The notes beneath the pieces are model-generated. The model did no database searches. It was given only the letters and a program-made list of their open reading frames with translations, and was not told the DNA's origin. A DNA stretch of 64,000 nucleotides from Bradyrhizobium sp. B097 (GTDB lineage: Bacteria > Pseudomonadota > Alphaproteobacteria > Rhizobiales > Xanthobacteraceae). The first letter of the stretch is position 1, and every line of letters starts with the position of its first letter. This document shows positions 55,838-64,000 of this stretch, piece by piece. The position numbers and the translations under genes are program-made. The stretch spans positions 7,312,501 to 7,376,500 of the forward strand of contig NZ_CP152412.1 in the NCBI RefSeq assembly GCF_038957035.1, given 5' to 3'.

Positions 55838-55995
55838 CGCGGCAGGTCTCCTGGCTCGCGGGTCGCTGCGGCTGTCGGCCTTCCCGGCGCTATCGCGCCA
55901 GTGACCATCATGACAACCGCTCGCCGCTTACAGTTGCGGGGGCAGCCCCGGAGTAGCCGTTGCCGGCGCACCGGGTTCCCTCTTAGCTTCCGACC
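55838..55995 (-). ncRNA. Cobalamin riboswitch upstream of nrdAB
   Basis: On the minus strand the B12-box elements appear in order: GGGAACCCGGTGC, the core GCTGCCCCCGCAACTGTAA with GCGG after it, GGGAAGGC, and the 3' element GAGCCAGGAGACCTGCC. These are the invariant segments of the AdoCbl riboswitch. It sits 30-120 bases before the nrdA start. Known logic in bacteria with a B12-dependent class II enzyme: cobalamin shuts off the class I genes. Confidence 0.93.
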
Positions 55996-56189
55996 TACTA
56001 GGTGTGGGGAGCGAAAGACTGTGACTGGCTAGAGATAGGCACTACTCGCCGGGATTCGTCACCTGGAGAGATCAAGATTTAGAAGCAAAAACATACCGAC
56101 CGCCCGGACCACTCTATCGCCGCTGTCACTTCCGCTGCAGATGATTGGAGATGCCGTTGGGCTGCCTTTCCAGTTTCCGTTAAGTTTGC

Positions 56190-56455
56190 GCATAGTCGAG
56201 GAAATTCTGGCCCACGTGTCGCATTGATGCGATCTATGAAACCGCGCGTCAGTGGAGAGGGAATTCGGCAAGGCGCTCTCCGATCTGAATCGCAGCGCTC
56301 CCGCTCGCCGCGACAAATGGCATCTGGACGAAGTCGTTATCCATCGTCGGCGAACAACATCGGCTCTGGCGCGCCTTCGACCAGAACGGCCTTGTTTTTC
56401 GACGTCTTGATCCAGCGCCGAAGAGACTCGCGCGCTGCACAGTGGTCCTTAACTG
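56190..56455 (+). mobile_element. IS6-family (IS240-like) transposase relic
   Basis: Reading across frames gives FGKALSDLNRSAPARRDKWHLDEVVI, then IVGEQHRLWRAFDQNGL, then VLIQRRRDSRAAQW. The WHLDEVVI and W-R-A-D-Q-G motifs are those of the IS6 DDE domain (first Asp in LDE). At least two frameshifts and no inverted repeats remain. It separates nrdAB from the methyltransferase gene. Confidence 0.7.
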
Positions 56456-57544
56456 TCAGGGCTCCAGCGCAATCTGCAAGCCCTCGTTGCTTTCAACATG
56501 AACGTAACGGGGTCCAATCGGCCGTCCCCTGCCGCTGGCGACGGTGACAACGTCTTCCAGAGGCGTGGCCCGTGCATCCGCCTCTGGGCGAGACAAGATC
56601 AGATCGGCATGAAACAGCCCTTCTGATTCGAGGCCGGTCGCATCCACGCCAAGGGCCGCCAAGCTGGCCAAACAACTTTCAAACTCTTCAGCATCGCGAA
56701 AGCGACGCTGGATAAACGTCGCGCCGGTAAGACGCTCTGTCACAAGACCACGCTTTGCAAACGCCTCGGCCAACGATTCAAATGGGAACATTCGTAGCAC
56801 GAAGGAGATGATCCATGGTTGCTTCTCTGTCGCATCGAGAATCTCGCTGAACGTCTTCTCGGTAACGTAGCCGATGCATCCGGTTGACATGATAACATCC
56901 ACGGAGCGGAGAATGCGCGCGCTGTCGGTCGATAGCGCCTCCTTTTCAAGGTCAGCGACGATGCCCTGCTCCAAGAGGCCAACACTCTTTGCATAGCTGA
57001 TCGCCCGTGCCGACACATCGAGGCCGATAAAGCGCGCCAACCCGACATCAGGCCAGGCTGCATAAAAACTGCGATCGAGACTCACCAGTGTCTCAGAACT
57101 GATCGCCCTCATCTCACGCCGGGCGTAGCGGTGACGCAAGCCCCCGAAGGTCAGCGGAAAGCGATGCACCGCTGCGTTGATGCCGTATGAACATCCAACA
57201 TCGAGCACGACGGGCTTAAGGCCGGTCGCCGAAGCTTTCGCTGCCAGGATTTGGCGCACAACCGGCTCAGCCACGTCCGGGATCATATAATCCAGGTCTC
57301 CGAGGATCGAGAAATATGCCCTCGGATCATCAGAAGCATAAATATCATAGAATATAGCTTTAGACTGATTAATACGCGAAAAATCTATCCGCAACGCAAT
57401 TTCTCCCATCTCATTTGCAAGCGAGTCGACGGCAGGTGCCCTCGTACTCGCCCGCACTTTGGTATACAGGTCGGTCTTACACCCACCGATGCGACAGCAG
57501 AAGCGGCAAGCGGACAAGAGCATCCGCCTGCGTAAGACTATCAT
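56456..57544 (-). CDS. SAM-dependent methyltransferase fused to an RhcJ N-terminal remnant
   Basis: 362 residues from ATG 57544. Residues ~1-31 derive from rhcJ: GGCKTDLYTKVR matches the RhcJ lipobox/mature start IGCKADLYTKIQ, but indels have replaced the hydrophobic signal with Cys/Arg-rich sequence (LLSACRFCCRI), so lipidation is doubtful. The rest (about 50-360) is a class I methyltransferase: motif I VVLDVGCSYGINAA, acidic RFIGLDVSARAISYA, and a post-I LEKEALSTDSARILRSVDVIMSTGCIGYV. A tts box lies 159 bases upstream. The substrate is unknown; it could be an effector or a symbiosis-related enzyme. Confidence 0.78.
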   Translation of the reverse strand: MIVLRRRMLLSACRFCCRIGGCKTDLYTKVRASTRAPAVDSLANEMGEIALRIDFSRINQSKAIFYDIYASDDPRAYFSILGDLDYMIPDVAEPVVRQILAAKASATGLKPVVLDVGCSYGINAAVHRFPLTFGGLRHRYARREMRAISSETLVSLDRSFYAAWPDVGLARFIGLDVSARAISYAKSVGLLEQGIVADLEKEALSTDSARILRSVDVIMSTGCIGYVTEKTFSEILDATEKQPWIISFVLRMFPFESLAEAFAKRGLVTERLTGATFIQRRFRDAEEFESCLASLAALGVDATGLESEGLFHADLILSRPEADARATPLEDVVTVASGRGRPIGPRYVHVESNEGLQIALEP

Positions 57545-57702
57545 GAAACTGGTCCCGCACCGATGAACAGCCGCTGGAGATACATTCGGCCGAGTTGAGA
57601 GCGGTCGAGGCAACGGCAGGCAACATGAGAAGAACCGTTTCTCTCGCGTGATAAGATTGGCAGCATTCGTGAGCGCTAATGGGCCAGCACCTTAGGGAAG
57701 CG

Positions 57703-57720
57703 AGCTGACCGAAAGCTGAC
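57703..57720 (-). promoter_or_regulatory. tts box for the methyltransferase chimera
   Basis: The minus strand reads GTCAGCTTTCGGTCAGCT, with the same half-site design as the nolB box (GTCAG...TCAGCT). It lies at the equivalent position between the divergent rhcJ-derived gene and the rhcC1 copy. Confidence 0.72.
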
Positions 57721-57797
57721 GAGCGTTCGTTACCTGATGATCGCGGCTGGCTTCCATTTAGGAAGAAGCATCGGCCTCCAAATTTGGGACGAATTTT

Positions 57798-58473
57798 GGT
57801 GCTGTCATCTTGAAGAAAGTGCTATGTGTTACTGTTTTCACCTGCCTGACGTCGTCAGGACGCTCGGCGCGCCGCTGACGCTGCCATCGACGCCTTACAG
57901 TTACACGGTTCTGGATCAGGACCTCGCGACCGCACTGCAGGAATTCGGTCACAATCGGAATATCCGGGTCAATGTAAGTACTGAGGTGAAGGGGCGGATT
58001 CGCGGGCGGCTACCGGAACTCCCACCGGGAGAGTTTCTCGACCGCTTGATCAATCTCTATGATCTTCAATGGTACCACGATGGGCGGGTGCTTTACATAT
58101 CCGACGCGCACGAGGCGCAAAGCCGACTACTGATCTTGAATCCGATCAGCTTTGATGCATTCAAGCGGCACTCGATGCACTCAGCATCTCAGATGAGCGT
58201 TATATCGTGAGAGCTACACCGAGAGAAGGCCTGGTCTTCGCTTCATGGTCCCCCATCACACTTGTGGTGCAAACGCTGGAAGGACTGCTGGCGGAGACAC
58301 GGGCACGGCAGAGTACGGCCGGTGTCGACAAGTGGCCACACGCGTCCGCTCTGATGCTGTTTCGGGGATCCTCAAGCACGGTCATTCGCGACGGACGACC
58401 GGATGCCCCTGCTTCGCCGCAGGCACCGCATCAAGACAGCCCGGTCCATGCGACCAATTCTGGCCAACAATGA
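57798..58473 (+). pseudogene. Second rhcC1 copy, broken
   Basis: It aligns over its whole length with rhcC1 (LPSTPYSYTVLDQDL.TALQEFG.N.NI.VNVS.EVKGRIRGR.PELPPGEFLDRL). Damage: the ATG has become GGT (57798), one base is missing in the signal-peptide region (about 57845), and one near 58166 (AFKAALDA turned into AFKRHSMH). The C-terminal part ends in ALMLFRGSSSTVIRDGRPD..., TGA 58473. Non-functional as a secretin. Confidence 0.87.
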
Positions 58474-58527
58474 CTCGATCACAAAAAGTCGCTTGCGAAG
58501 AAATTCAGTGCGTCGTGCATACTCTTC

Positions 58528-58545
58528 GTCAGGTTCTCGAAAGCT
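58528..58545 (+). promoter_or_regulatory. tts box of the duplicated block
   Basis: GTCAGGTTCTCGAAAGCT, one change from consensus, at the same distance after rhcC1-copy as the 51101 box is after rhcC1. Only relic sequence follows. Confidence 0.85.
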
Positions 58546-58559
58546 GGTGCTGCCCGGCA

Positions 58560-59140
58560 TGAGCGGGCCGGTATTGAGACGGCGAAGCCGTCGCGTATCG
58601 CAACGATGCCACAGGCTTCGAGCAACAGCTGTCCGAGCTAGGAGGTAGCGGCATCCTACATCGCGGCTTGCGGACTTTTTTCTGATGCGAACCTTTGAAC
58701 TGCTCTAAAAGATTCGTCATACGGATGAAATTCGACGAGTAAGGATGAGAGACGATCCGCTGTCAGGAGTAAACGGACCTCAACCGCCAATAAGCAGACA
58801 TGCGCGGTCAATCCAAGGAGCTTTGAGCAGGAACTGACGGGACCGCATGAAGCGGACGAATCTAACTAACTAGCATCTGATTTGGTCGAAGCTGGGAGCC
58901 GCGCCGTCACGCGCCGAGCCATCATTGAATGGCGGCGAGCGGTCCAGTTCCCGGACGTGCCGCCAAGGACCACTGGTCTTCACTCGCCAAGCCGCCACAT
59001 TCCTTAGCTCGACATGCTGAGAAACTGCAATGTGATGTCAGGCTGGCACCTCCGGACAACAACTTTCGCCATCGCGGGTGTGCGGCACACGGCCGAATGG
59101 CGAGGAGAAGACTTATTCGTCTCACAAGTCGCTAAACCTG
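58560..59140 (+). pseudogene. Decayed copy of the repeat-rich effector
   Basis: Pieces in different frames match the gene at 51355: NDATGFEQQLSEL near 58598-58640, a further NPRSFEQELTGP near 58815-58850, VFTRQAATF near 58973-59005, and DMLRNCNVMSG...TTTFAIAGVRHTAEWRGEDLF near 59011-59110 (compare GVPHTAEWREEGF). Multiple stops and frame changes; both repeat tracts are gone. Confidence 0.65.
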
Positions 59141-59657
59141 CTCTTGGGCCAGTGCGTCCGCCCTTCGTAACCGCGTGATCCAACTGTTATCTGTTACTGA
59201 GCCCGCGACGTGGCTTCGATGCAGGGTCGAAGAGCGCGGCGGCCAAGGACGAATAAAAGGACAAAGGCCGGGGCGTCCGAGCTTTGATGTTTGTCAGTGC
59301 AACCTGGGTCCGCTCAACGCGTTTGACGATGGAGTTTTTCGAGGACTTAGTCGACGACCGGTATCTGAGCCGACCATGCTGGATGCGCAGCTCAGAAGGC
59401 GTCAGCACTTTTTTGGCGCGGGCGCGGGGTGGCTACTGCGAAATCAGCGCCCACCTTAAGATGTTCCGGAGCTCTTGCGAGATTGTTGGACCAAATCAAC
59501 GAATGCTCCGGATAGGCAGACGTAAAGCTTTAACTCGCTGACATGGCACCAGGCCAGGCGAACGCAACCAAACGAAGCTGGCACCGGCATTGAAATACGT
59601 CCAGGCCCCTTGCTGGCAAGGCTATTTCATCAATCACCTTGAAATCGTCTGAGCGCC
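59141..59657. other. Intergenic, nothing recognised
   Basis: Overlapping frames at 59175-59541 have no motif. It leads into the tts box of nopX. Confidence 0.4.
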
Positions 59658-59675
59658 GTCAGCTTCTCGAAAGGT
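59658..59675 (+). promoter_or_regulatory. tts box for nopX
   Basis: GTCAGCTTCTCGAAAGGT, one change from consensus, 205 bases before the nopX ATG. Confidence 0.88.
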
Positions 59676-59879
59676 TGTCCGTTTTACCATACGGCGTGAA
59701 TATCTAGACGGCGGTGTTCCCATGGATAGTCGCGGAACTGAGCGCTGAAGGCGCACTGAGCAACAGGACGCAAGTGGTAGGACCTGTTGAGCTCTGCCGA
59801 TCAACACTCCTTGCTCGTCGCGATCTCGGGCCGCGCCGGTGACCGTCTTGTGGTGCACTCTTATATCGGAGGACGTGTA

Positions 59880-61667
59880 ATGTCAGTCGACCTATCGCCA
59901 ACCGCCAACTCAAGTGTGGCCTTCTCCGGAATGCCCGCCCCGCCCTCTTCGGCGCAGGACTTTTCCAGCTTTCAGGCGATGCTGGCCAGCCTCTCGTCGA
60001 AAGACACGACCAGCGATCATTCAGCACCGCAGGAGCCGGCCCCCACAGAATCAACCAAGCAACTGACGGAGGAACTCACGCAGGAGGCGCGGAATATCCT
60101 GCCACCAGAGATAAGGGCAGCATTGGATGCATATCAGGATGACCCACAGCCGTCCTGTGCTGCCGGCAGCCCGATCATTGCGGAAGCGCCCGTACAAAGC
60201 TCAAGGATCACCTGGAACGGTGGCACGCTGACTAATGCGGAACTGCAGATTGTCTCTGTGCTGAACCGCCACAAGGACAAATGCCCGCTTGATTGGAAGT
60301 CTCTGGGAGATTTGGCCGACGATCCCTCGACACCGCCGGATCTAAAGGCGGCGATCGAGGCACTGCAACAGGACCCGGAGCTCTTCTATGCGATCGGTTC
60401 GCAAGGCGACGGCCGCTGTGGCGGCAGGATCAAAGGGGGCGATCTCTGCGGCTTTTCCGACCATCACCCTCAAGTTGCCGCGTTCCAGGAGCAGCGGGCG
60501 CGGACCTACGAGCAGAACTACATGCCATCCGACGGTACCGGGAACGGTGAGCCATCGGTCATGAACCTGACCGATGCCTTGCGCGAACTCTACCGCTATT
60601 CCGATAACCTGCCCAAGAACTTGAGCCTTGCGGATTTCAGGCACATCGTGGACGGCAACGCCGACATTGGCAAATGCCCCCCACAGGTCCTCGCGGCGGC
60701 TCAATATTTTCTCGACCACCCGAATCAATGGAAGCAGTTGTACGGCGGCTCGATAGATCAGGTCCACAAAGAGGACTTCCTGCAGGTCGCTTCGTCATCG
60801 ATGAGTCTCACTCGACCCGAGCTGGGCACACTAAACACGATCAACAAGAACCAGGACGCTTTCTTTGGGAATGGCGTTCTGACCCGGGAAAAGCTCGTGA
60901 GTATGGTGGACGACAAGAGCCTTTCCCCCGAGGTGCGAAGCGCGGCTTCCCAGCTGCTCTCGGATCCTGTGCTGTTCGGGTTGATGAACAACGCGATTAC
61001 TGGCTACAAAACCCACCACAAGTTTTTTGACTTCGGCGGCGGCCATACGGTTGATTCCGGAAACATCAGCAGAAACGATTTCAACCAGTTCTTCAACAAC
61101 ATGTCTGGTGCGAACCGCGCCGCTCCGCAATTGAAAACGCATGCCGCTCAAACGCCGGCCGAACAGGAGGCCACCGCGGACATGATGATTGGCGCGGCAG
61201 ACCAGCCCGACATCAAGTCTCCCAAGAAGAACGGTGGCGCCCTCATGCACGCACTTAATGACGTGCTCAAGGTAGGCTCGAAGGTACTCGACTGGACAGC
61301 GACGGCCGTTGGTGTACTCAGCTTCATTCCAGGGCTGGGCGAACTGGCCGATCTTGCTTCAATGGTGATCGAGGCCGAAGCGCAAGCTGCAAATCTTCTG
61401 CACACCGCGATCAGCGGCGGCAACATAAAGAAGGCGCTGGAGGAAGCCGGGCTCAGTCTTGCGGCGCAGGCCGTGGGCTGCATCGCCGGCCCCGAGGTCA
61501 AGATAGCGATTCGAGAAGGCTTGGTGAAGCATGCAATTCAAGAAGCGGCGACGGCCGGCATCAACCTGCCGGTGTCGATGGCCCAGTCCTACGTGGAGGA
61601 CTATCTGAATAACCTTAAGGCACGGATTGAATCCGAGCGCACGCAAGCTACAGGTGCCTACGCCTAG
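59880..61667 (+). CDS. nopX: NopX (NolX/HrpF family), translocon protein
   Basis: 595 residues from ATG 59880 with GGAGG upstream; the frame extends upstream but without a better start. Ser/Pro-rich N-terminus with DFSSFQAMLASL. Two related helical repeats follow, as in HrpF (DPELFYAIGSQGDGRCGGRIKGGDLCGFSD; DPVLFGLMNNAITGYK...GNISRNDFNQFF). A hydrophobic C-terminal region (about 475-560, VLSFIPGLGELADLASMVIEA) would insert into the host membrane. It is the secreted pore/translocator component. Confidence 0.94.
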   Translation: MSVDLSPTANSSVAFSGMPAPPSSAQDFSSFQAMLASLSSKDTTSDHSAPQEPAPTESTKQLTEELTQEARNILPPEIRAALDAYQDDPQPSCAAGSPIIAEAPVQSSRITWNGGTLTNAELQIVSVLNRHKDKCPLDWKSLGDLADDPSTPPDLKAAIEALQQDPELFYAIGSQGDGRCGGRIKGGDLCGFSDHHPQVAAFQEQRARTYEQNYMPSDGTGNGEPSVMNLTDALRELYRYSDNLPKNLSLADFRHIVDGNADIGKCPPQVLAAAQYFLDHPNQWKQLYGGSIDQVHKEDFLQVASSSMSLTRPELGTLNTINKNQDAFFGNGVLTREKLVSMVDDKSLSPEVRSAASQLLSDPVLFGLMNNAITGYKTHHKFFDFGGGHTVDSGNISRNDFNQFFNNMSGANRAAPQLKTHAAQTPAEQEATADMMIGAADQPDIKSPKKNGGALMHALNDVLKVGSKVLDWTATAVGVLSFIPGLGELADLASMVIEAEAQAANLLHTAISGGNIKKALEEAGLSLAAQAVGCIAGPEVKIAIREGLVKHAIQEAATAGINLPVSMAQSYVEDYLNNLKARIESERTQATGAYA

Positions 61668-62467
61668 TCGTAGCGCGCTATCGACGCAGGATAATGCTGG
61701 ATCGAAAGGCCAGCTTGCGAGGCCACCACGCGGTAGGGTCGTCCCCGCCGCGCAGGTCGCGCAAGCATGTTCGATGCTTACACCGACGAACGTGCTTGTC
61801 GCTAGCTAAACCAGCGCATTTGTCGGCTGCACTCGAGCGCCCGACGGGCGTTCTCACATCGCGTGCGCCACCGCGAAGATTTCGCCGGGCCGATTGCGCC
61901 ACCCGTCGCGGACGGTGAACTTGTCGATGCCTTCACCTCGCGACGGAACCGGACGGAGCGGCAAACCTAACCGGTTTACGTCGTCGGATCGAGAGCACAT
62001 TAGTGGACGTGACGCTCAAGGTCCTTGTCTCCAGCGCTTCCTGATCGCTGTCCACGAAAGTGGTCCATTTTTATGGGTCTGCTACGAGCGGGACTGGAGG
62101 ATCGCTCTTCGTCGCTGACTCGCATGAGCAACTTTAACCTGCCGCCCCGCCCGGGACAGGATCGAGACAAATCGCTGCCTGGTTCGAGGCAACTAAATTG
62201 CCGAACGAGCTGCGAGGGGTCCCGGCCGGGCGGGCCCCGAGATTGGGCCACGTCAAAGCTGAAGCCCATTTTATCCGTCCTGGCGCTCACATTCCGCTCA
62301 TCAAAGCTGCGCTTTGATGAACAACGGCTTGCCTGATCAAGTGCCACATAGGCGAGATCTTGTACCAACTCACTGATCTGCAGCTTTCGCCGGCACACTG
62401 CCGGAATATGAGGCGGCCTGTCCAGAGGCAACATCAAAGAGATTGGCTCACTGTATTTCTGAGGCTC
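61668..62467. other. 0.8-kb intergenic, nothing recognised
   Basis: Frames on both strands are basic and uninformative. No transposase or effector motif was identified. Ends at the tts box of nopC. Confidence 0.4.
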
Positions 62468-62485
62468 GTCAGCTTGTCGAAAGCT
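62468..62485 (+). promoter_or_regulatory. tts box for nopC-nopA-rhcD
   Basis: GTCAGCTTGTCGAAAGCT, full match to consensus, 72 bases before the nopC ATG. Confidence 0.93.
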
Positions 62486-62556
62486 AATGCTTCCATAGTA
62501 GACGTGACAGAGACTGCTTCCTCCGCACGAACGAAGTTTTGAAGTAGGAGAACCCG

Positions 62557-62844
62557 ATGCGCATTTCCAGCTCCAGCGCCGCTGGGCACCTTGATTCTGA
62601 CCTCCACGCGACTGGCGGGGCCAAAAAAGGATCTCGGGCGCCTGGCGAGCACGATGATCATGGCCAATCGCATGGTGCAGGAGCTCCCTTAAATGGCGGC
62701 GCGTCTGGTCCAGACGCTGGCTCGCAAGCCGCTGCTATGCAGCAAGCGTTCAACGTCGCTCTCGGCGCCGTCGCTATCCAGTTTGTAAGTAGTGCAATGG
62801 GTCGTTTCGACGATACCATGGCCGAGACAGAGGAGGATTCCTGA
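62557..62844 (+). CDS. nopC: NopC, secreted type III protein
   Basis: 95 residues, AGGAGAA upstream of the ATG. Ser/Gly/His-rich N-terminal 55 residues without Sec signal. The C-terminal helix (AAAMQQAFNVALGAVAIQFVSSAMGRFDD) matches the NopC pattern. In rhizobia NopC is a rhizobium-specific effector secreted in a TtsI-dependent way. It precedes nopA by 73 bases. Confidence 0.85.
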   Translation: MRISSSSAAGHLDSDLHATGGAKKGSRAPGEHDDHGQSHGAGAPLNGGASGPDAGSQAAAMQQAFNVALGAVAIQFVSSAMGRFDDTMAETEEDS

Positions 62845-62917
62845 CCTCGCATGTTGCGGCGTCAGGATAATCGGAGCCGCAAGGCGCGGCAATCTTCAAA
62901 TAAACAGGAGAAACAAT

Positions 62918-63151
62918 ATGGCTGATAAGGTTGGTGCTTCTCATGCCTCGACGGCGGGTGGCGCAGCTGGTACTGCTACTGCAGCCGCGGGTTCCGCCGC
63001 TGCTGAAGTTGCGGGAGAAGCGGCATTCAACAGGCAGCTCGCCGCCCTGACTGCCAGCAGCACGAAGGCTGCTGAAAGGGATGTAGAACTTCGCGTCGTC
63101 TCGACAGAGCTCTCGACCGTCAAGAAAGTGGCCGACGAGCGGGTGCAGTAA
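62918..63151 (+). CDS. nopA: NopA, type III pilus subunit
   Basis: 77 residues from ATG 62918, CAGGAGAAA upstream. Ala/Gly/Thr-rich N-terminal half (low complexity), then EAAFNRQLAALTASSTKAAERDVELRVVSTELSTVKKVADERVQ, the conserved amphipathic helix of NopA. It polymerises into the surface pilus. A strong hairpin follows at 63216-63242. Confidence 0.92.
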   Translation: MADKVGASHASTAGGAAGTATAAAGSAAAEVAGEAAFNRQLAALTASSTKAAERDVELRVVSTELSTVKKVADERVQ

Positions 63152-63215
63152 CGGATGAAGCGGGACGATTATATCCTCCCACTTTTGCCGGCCGCATGAT
63201 CTGTGAAGTCGCAAC

Positions 63216-63242
63216 AGACCGTACGGCTTTGCCGTACGGTCT
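63216..63242 (+). terminator. Strong hairpin between nopA and rhcD
   Basis: AGACCGTACGGC (63216-63227) pairs perfectly with GCCGTACGGTCT (63231-63242) around TTT, followed by CGTTCTTC. Twelve base pairs; likely a partial terminator or mRNA stabiliser that lets the pilin gene be expressed above the structural genes. Confidence 0.7.
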
Positions 63243-63265
63243 CGTTCTTCATTCAGGAGACGATC

Positions 63266-64000
63266 GTGAATGAACCAGCTTCCCCGGTATTCGAAGTGTT
63301 GTCGGGGTGTTATTCCGGGCTGACCGGCAAAGCGGGGAGCGGCTCCTGCTTGATTGGCAGCAGCCTCGATGCTGATTTGGTCTTCATCGAGCAGGGCCTC
63401 GAACCGCACCATCTTCGCGTCAGCTGGCATGTCAGCTCGATCGAGATCGAGGCCCTTGCCGCGGACGTCGCGATCGAGGGCCGCGCCCCTATTTCGCCAA
63501 ATGAGACCGTTGTTGTCCCTCTTCCTGCCGTCATCCATATGGGCGCCATGTCCATTCGCTGCTCGACCGAAGGCACTCAGCAAACCGGCTCTACCGGGCG
63601 CTGGCATCTACCGATTATCCCGCTCGCCTTGGTCCTCATCAGCTCTGCCGCAGCTGGCACCCTTTCAACGAGACTTGTCCAGTTCGACAGCGCCGCAGCG
63701 CTGAGCACTTCGTCCCGCGCCACGGACATTGCCCCCAAAATCGCGCTCGCGACCCCTGATGTTCCAGCCACCGACGCAGCGGCTCACCGGCTGCAAGGGG
63801 AAGTTGACGCAGCGGGCCTACTCGGTATCAAAGTCGGTTCTGGGCCGGGCGTTGTGACCGCCGATGGCACTATTACGCCTGCCTCGCTCGCTAAATGGCG
63901 GGAAGTCCAGCAGCGGTTCGATGTCCAAAGCAATGGTGCTTATACGCTCGTCAGCGCGGTCGCCCTCAAGGAGGAGAAGGCGCCCCCCGCAATTGCCGTC
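63266..64000 (+). CDS. rhcD: RhcD (Y4yQ), YscD-like inner-ring protein, 3' end outside window
   Basis: GTG 63266 with AGGAGA 6 bases upstream; open for all 245 codons to the window end. N-terminal FHA-like beta domain (VFEVLSGCYSGLTGKAGSGSCLIGSSLDADLVF), one membrane helix near 118-133 (LPIIPLALVLISSAAAG), then the start of the periplasmic part with DVPATDAAAHRLQGEVDAAGL. This is the YscD/PrgH layout. Its place after nopA fits the rhizobial order. Confidence 0.88.
   Translation, partial: MNEPASPVFEVLSGCYSGLTGKAGSGSCLIGSSLDADLVFIEQGLEPHHLRVSWHVSSIEIEALAADVAIEGRAPISPNETVVVPLPAVIHMGAMSIRCSTEGTQQTGSTGRWHLPIIPLALVLISSAAAGTLSTRLVQFDSAAALSTSSRATDIAPKIALATPDVPATDAAAHRLQGEVDAAGLLGIKVGSGPGVVTADGTITPASLAKWREVQQRFDVQSNGAYTLVSAVALKEEKAPPAIAV

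Noticed and set aside
1..64000. CRISPR arrays, tRNA or rRNA genes
   Set aside because: No regularly spaced direct repeats of 25-40 bases and no T-loop/anticodon arrangement or rRNA-like stretch seen on reading both strands.

Overview
The window reads as part of a Bradyrhizobium-type symbiosis island or accessory region. The evidence is a near-complete rhizobial type III secretion locus (ttsI, rhcC1/C2, nolB-rhcJ-nolU-nolV-rhcN-rhcZ-rhcQRSTU, nopX, nopC, nopA, rhcD), repeated tts boxes (consensus GTCAGCTTnTCGAAAGCT), a full-length nod box, and small conserved ORFs typical of bradyrhizobia. The window contains many decayed genes, several of which are broken by a single indel.

Layout. 1-12 kb is a defence-like block. 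It holds the 3' end of a Wadjet-type SMC gene plus jetD and an overlapping KfrA-like gene, a hipBA toxin-antitoxin pair, and a three-gene unit: an unrecognised protein, an alpha/beta hydrolase, and a caspase-fold protease whose start overlaps the hydrolase stop. 12-19 kb has a broken acyl-CoA synthetase, a YopJ/NopJ-family effector with an N-terminal lipidation signal, and a YhaO/YhaN (SbcDC-like) nuclease pair. 19.5-24 kb is a cofactor block (bioD with a damaged P-loop, panD, a Dabb protein, pabB-pabA), followed by a candidate structured RNA. 24.5-33 kb is mixed: a frameshifted Fic gene behind a perfect operator palindrome, a frameshifted membrane protein, a P450 and a radical-SAM/SPASM protein.

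33.6-64 kb is the TtsI regulon. It starts with a GH12 endoglucanase (tts box), VirK and a broken effector (tts box). A nod box lies 1.46 kb before ttsI, followed by rhcC2 and y4xJ. The long minus-strand nolB-rhcU operon diverges from rhcC1 around a tts box. A repeat-rich effector follows rhcC1. Class I ribonucleotide reductase genes nrdAB sit behind a cobalamin riboswitch, with nrdA frameshifted. Next comes a decayed second copy of the rhcJ/rhcC1/effector block, in which the rhcJ start is fused to a methyltransferase. The window closes with nopX and nopC-nopA-rhcD; rhcD runs off the end.

How it fits together (inference from known rhizobial biology): flavonoid/NodD acts on the nod box to raise TtsI, which activates tts-box promoters for the secretion machine, pilus/translocon proteins and effectors. 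The left block is probably phage/plasmid defence. The most interesting possibly undescribed system is the hydrolase-caspase unit at 7.2-12.05 kb.
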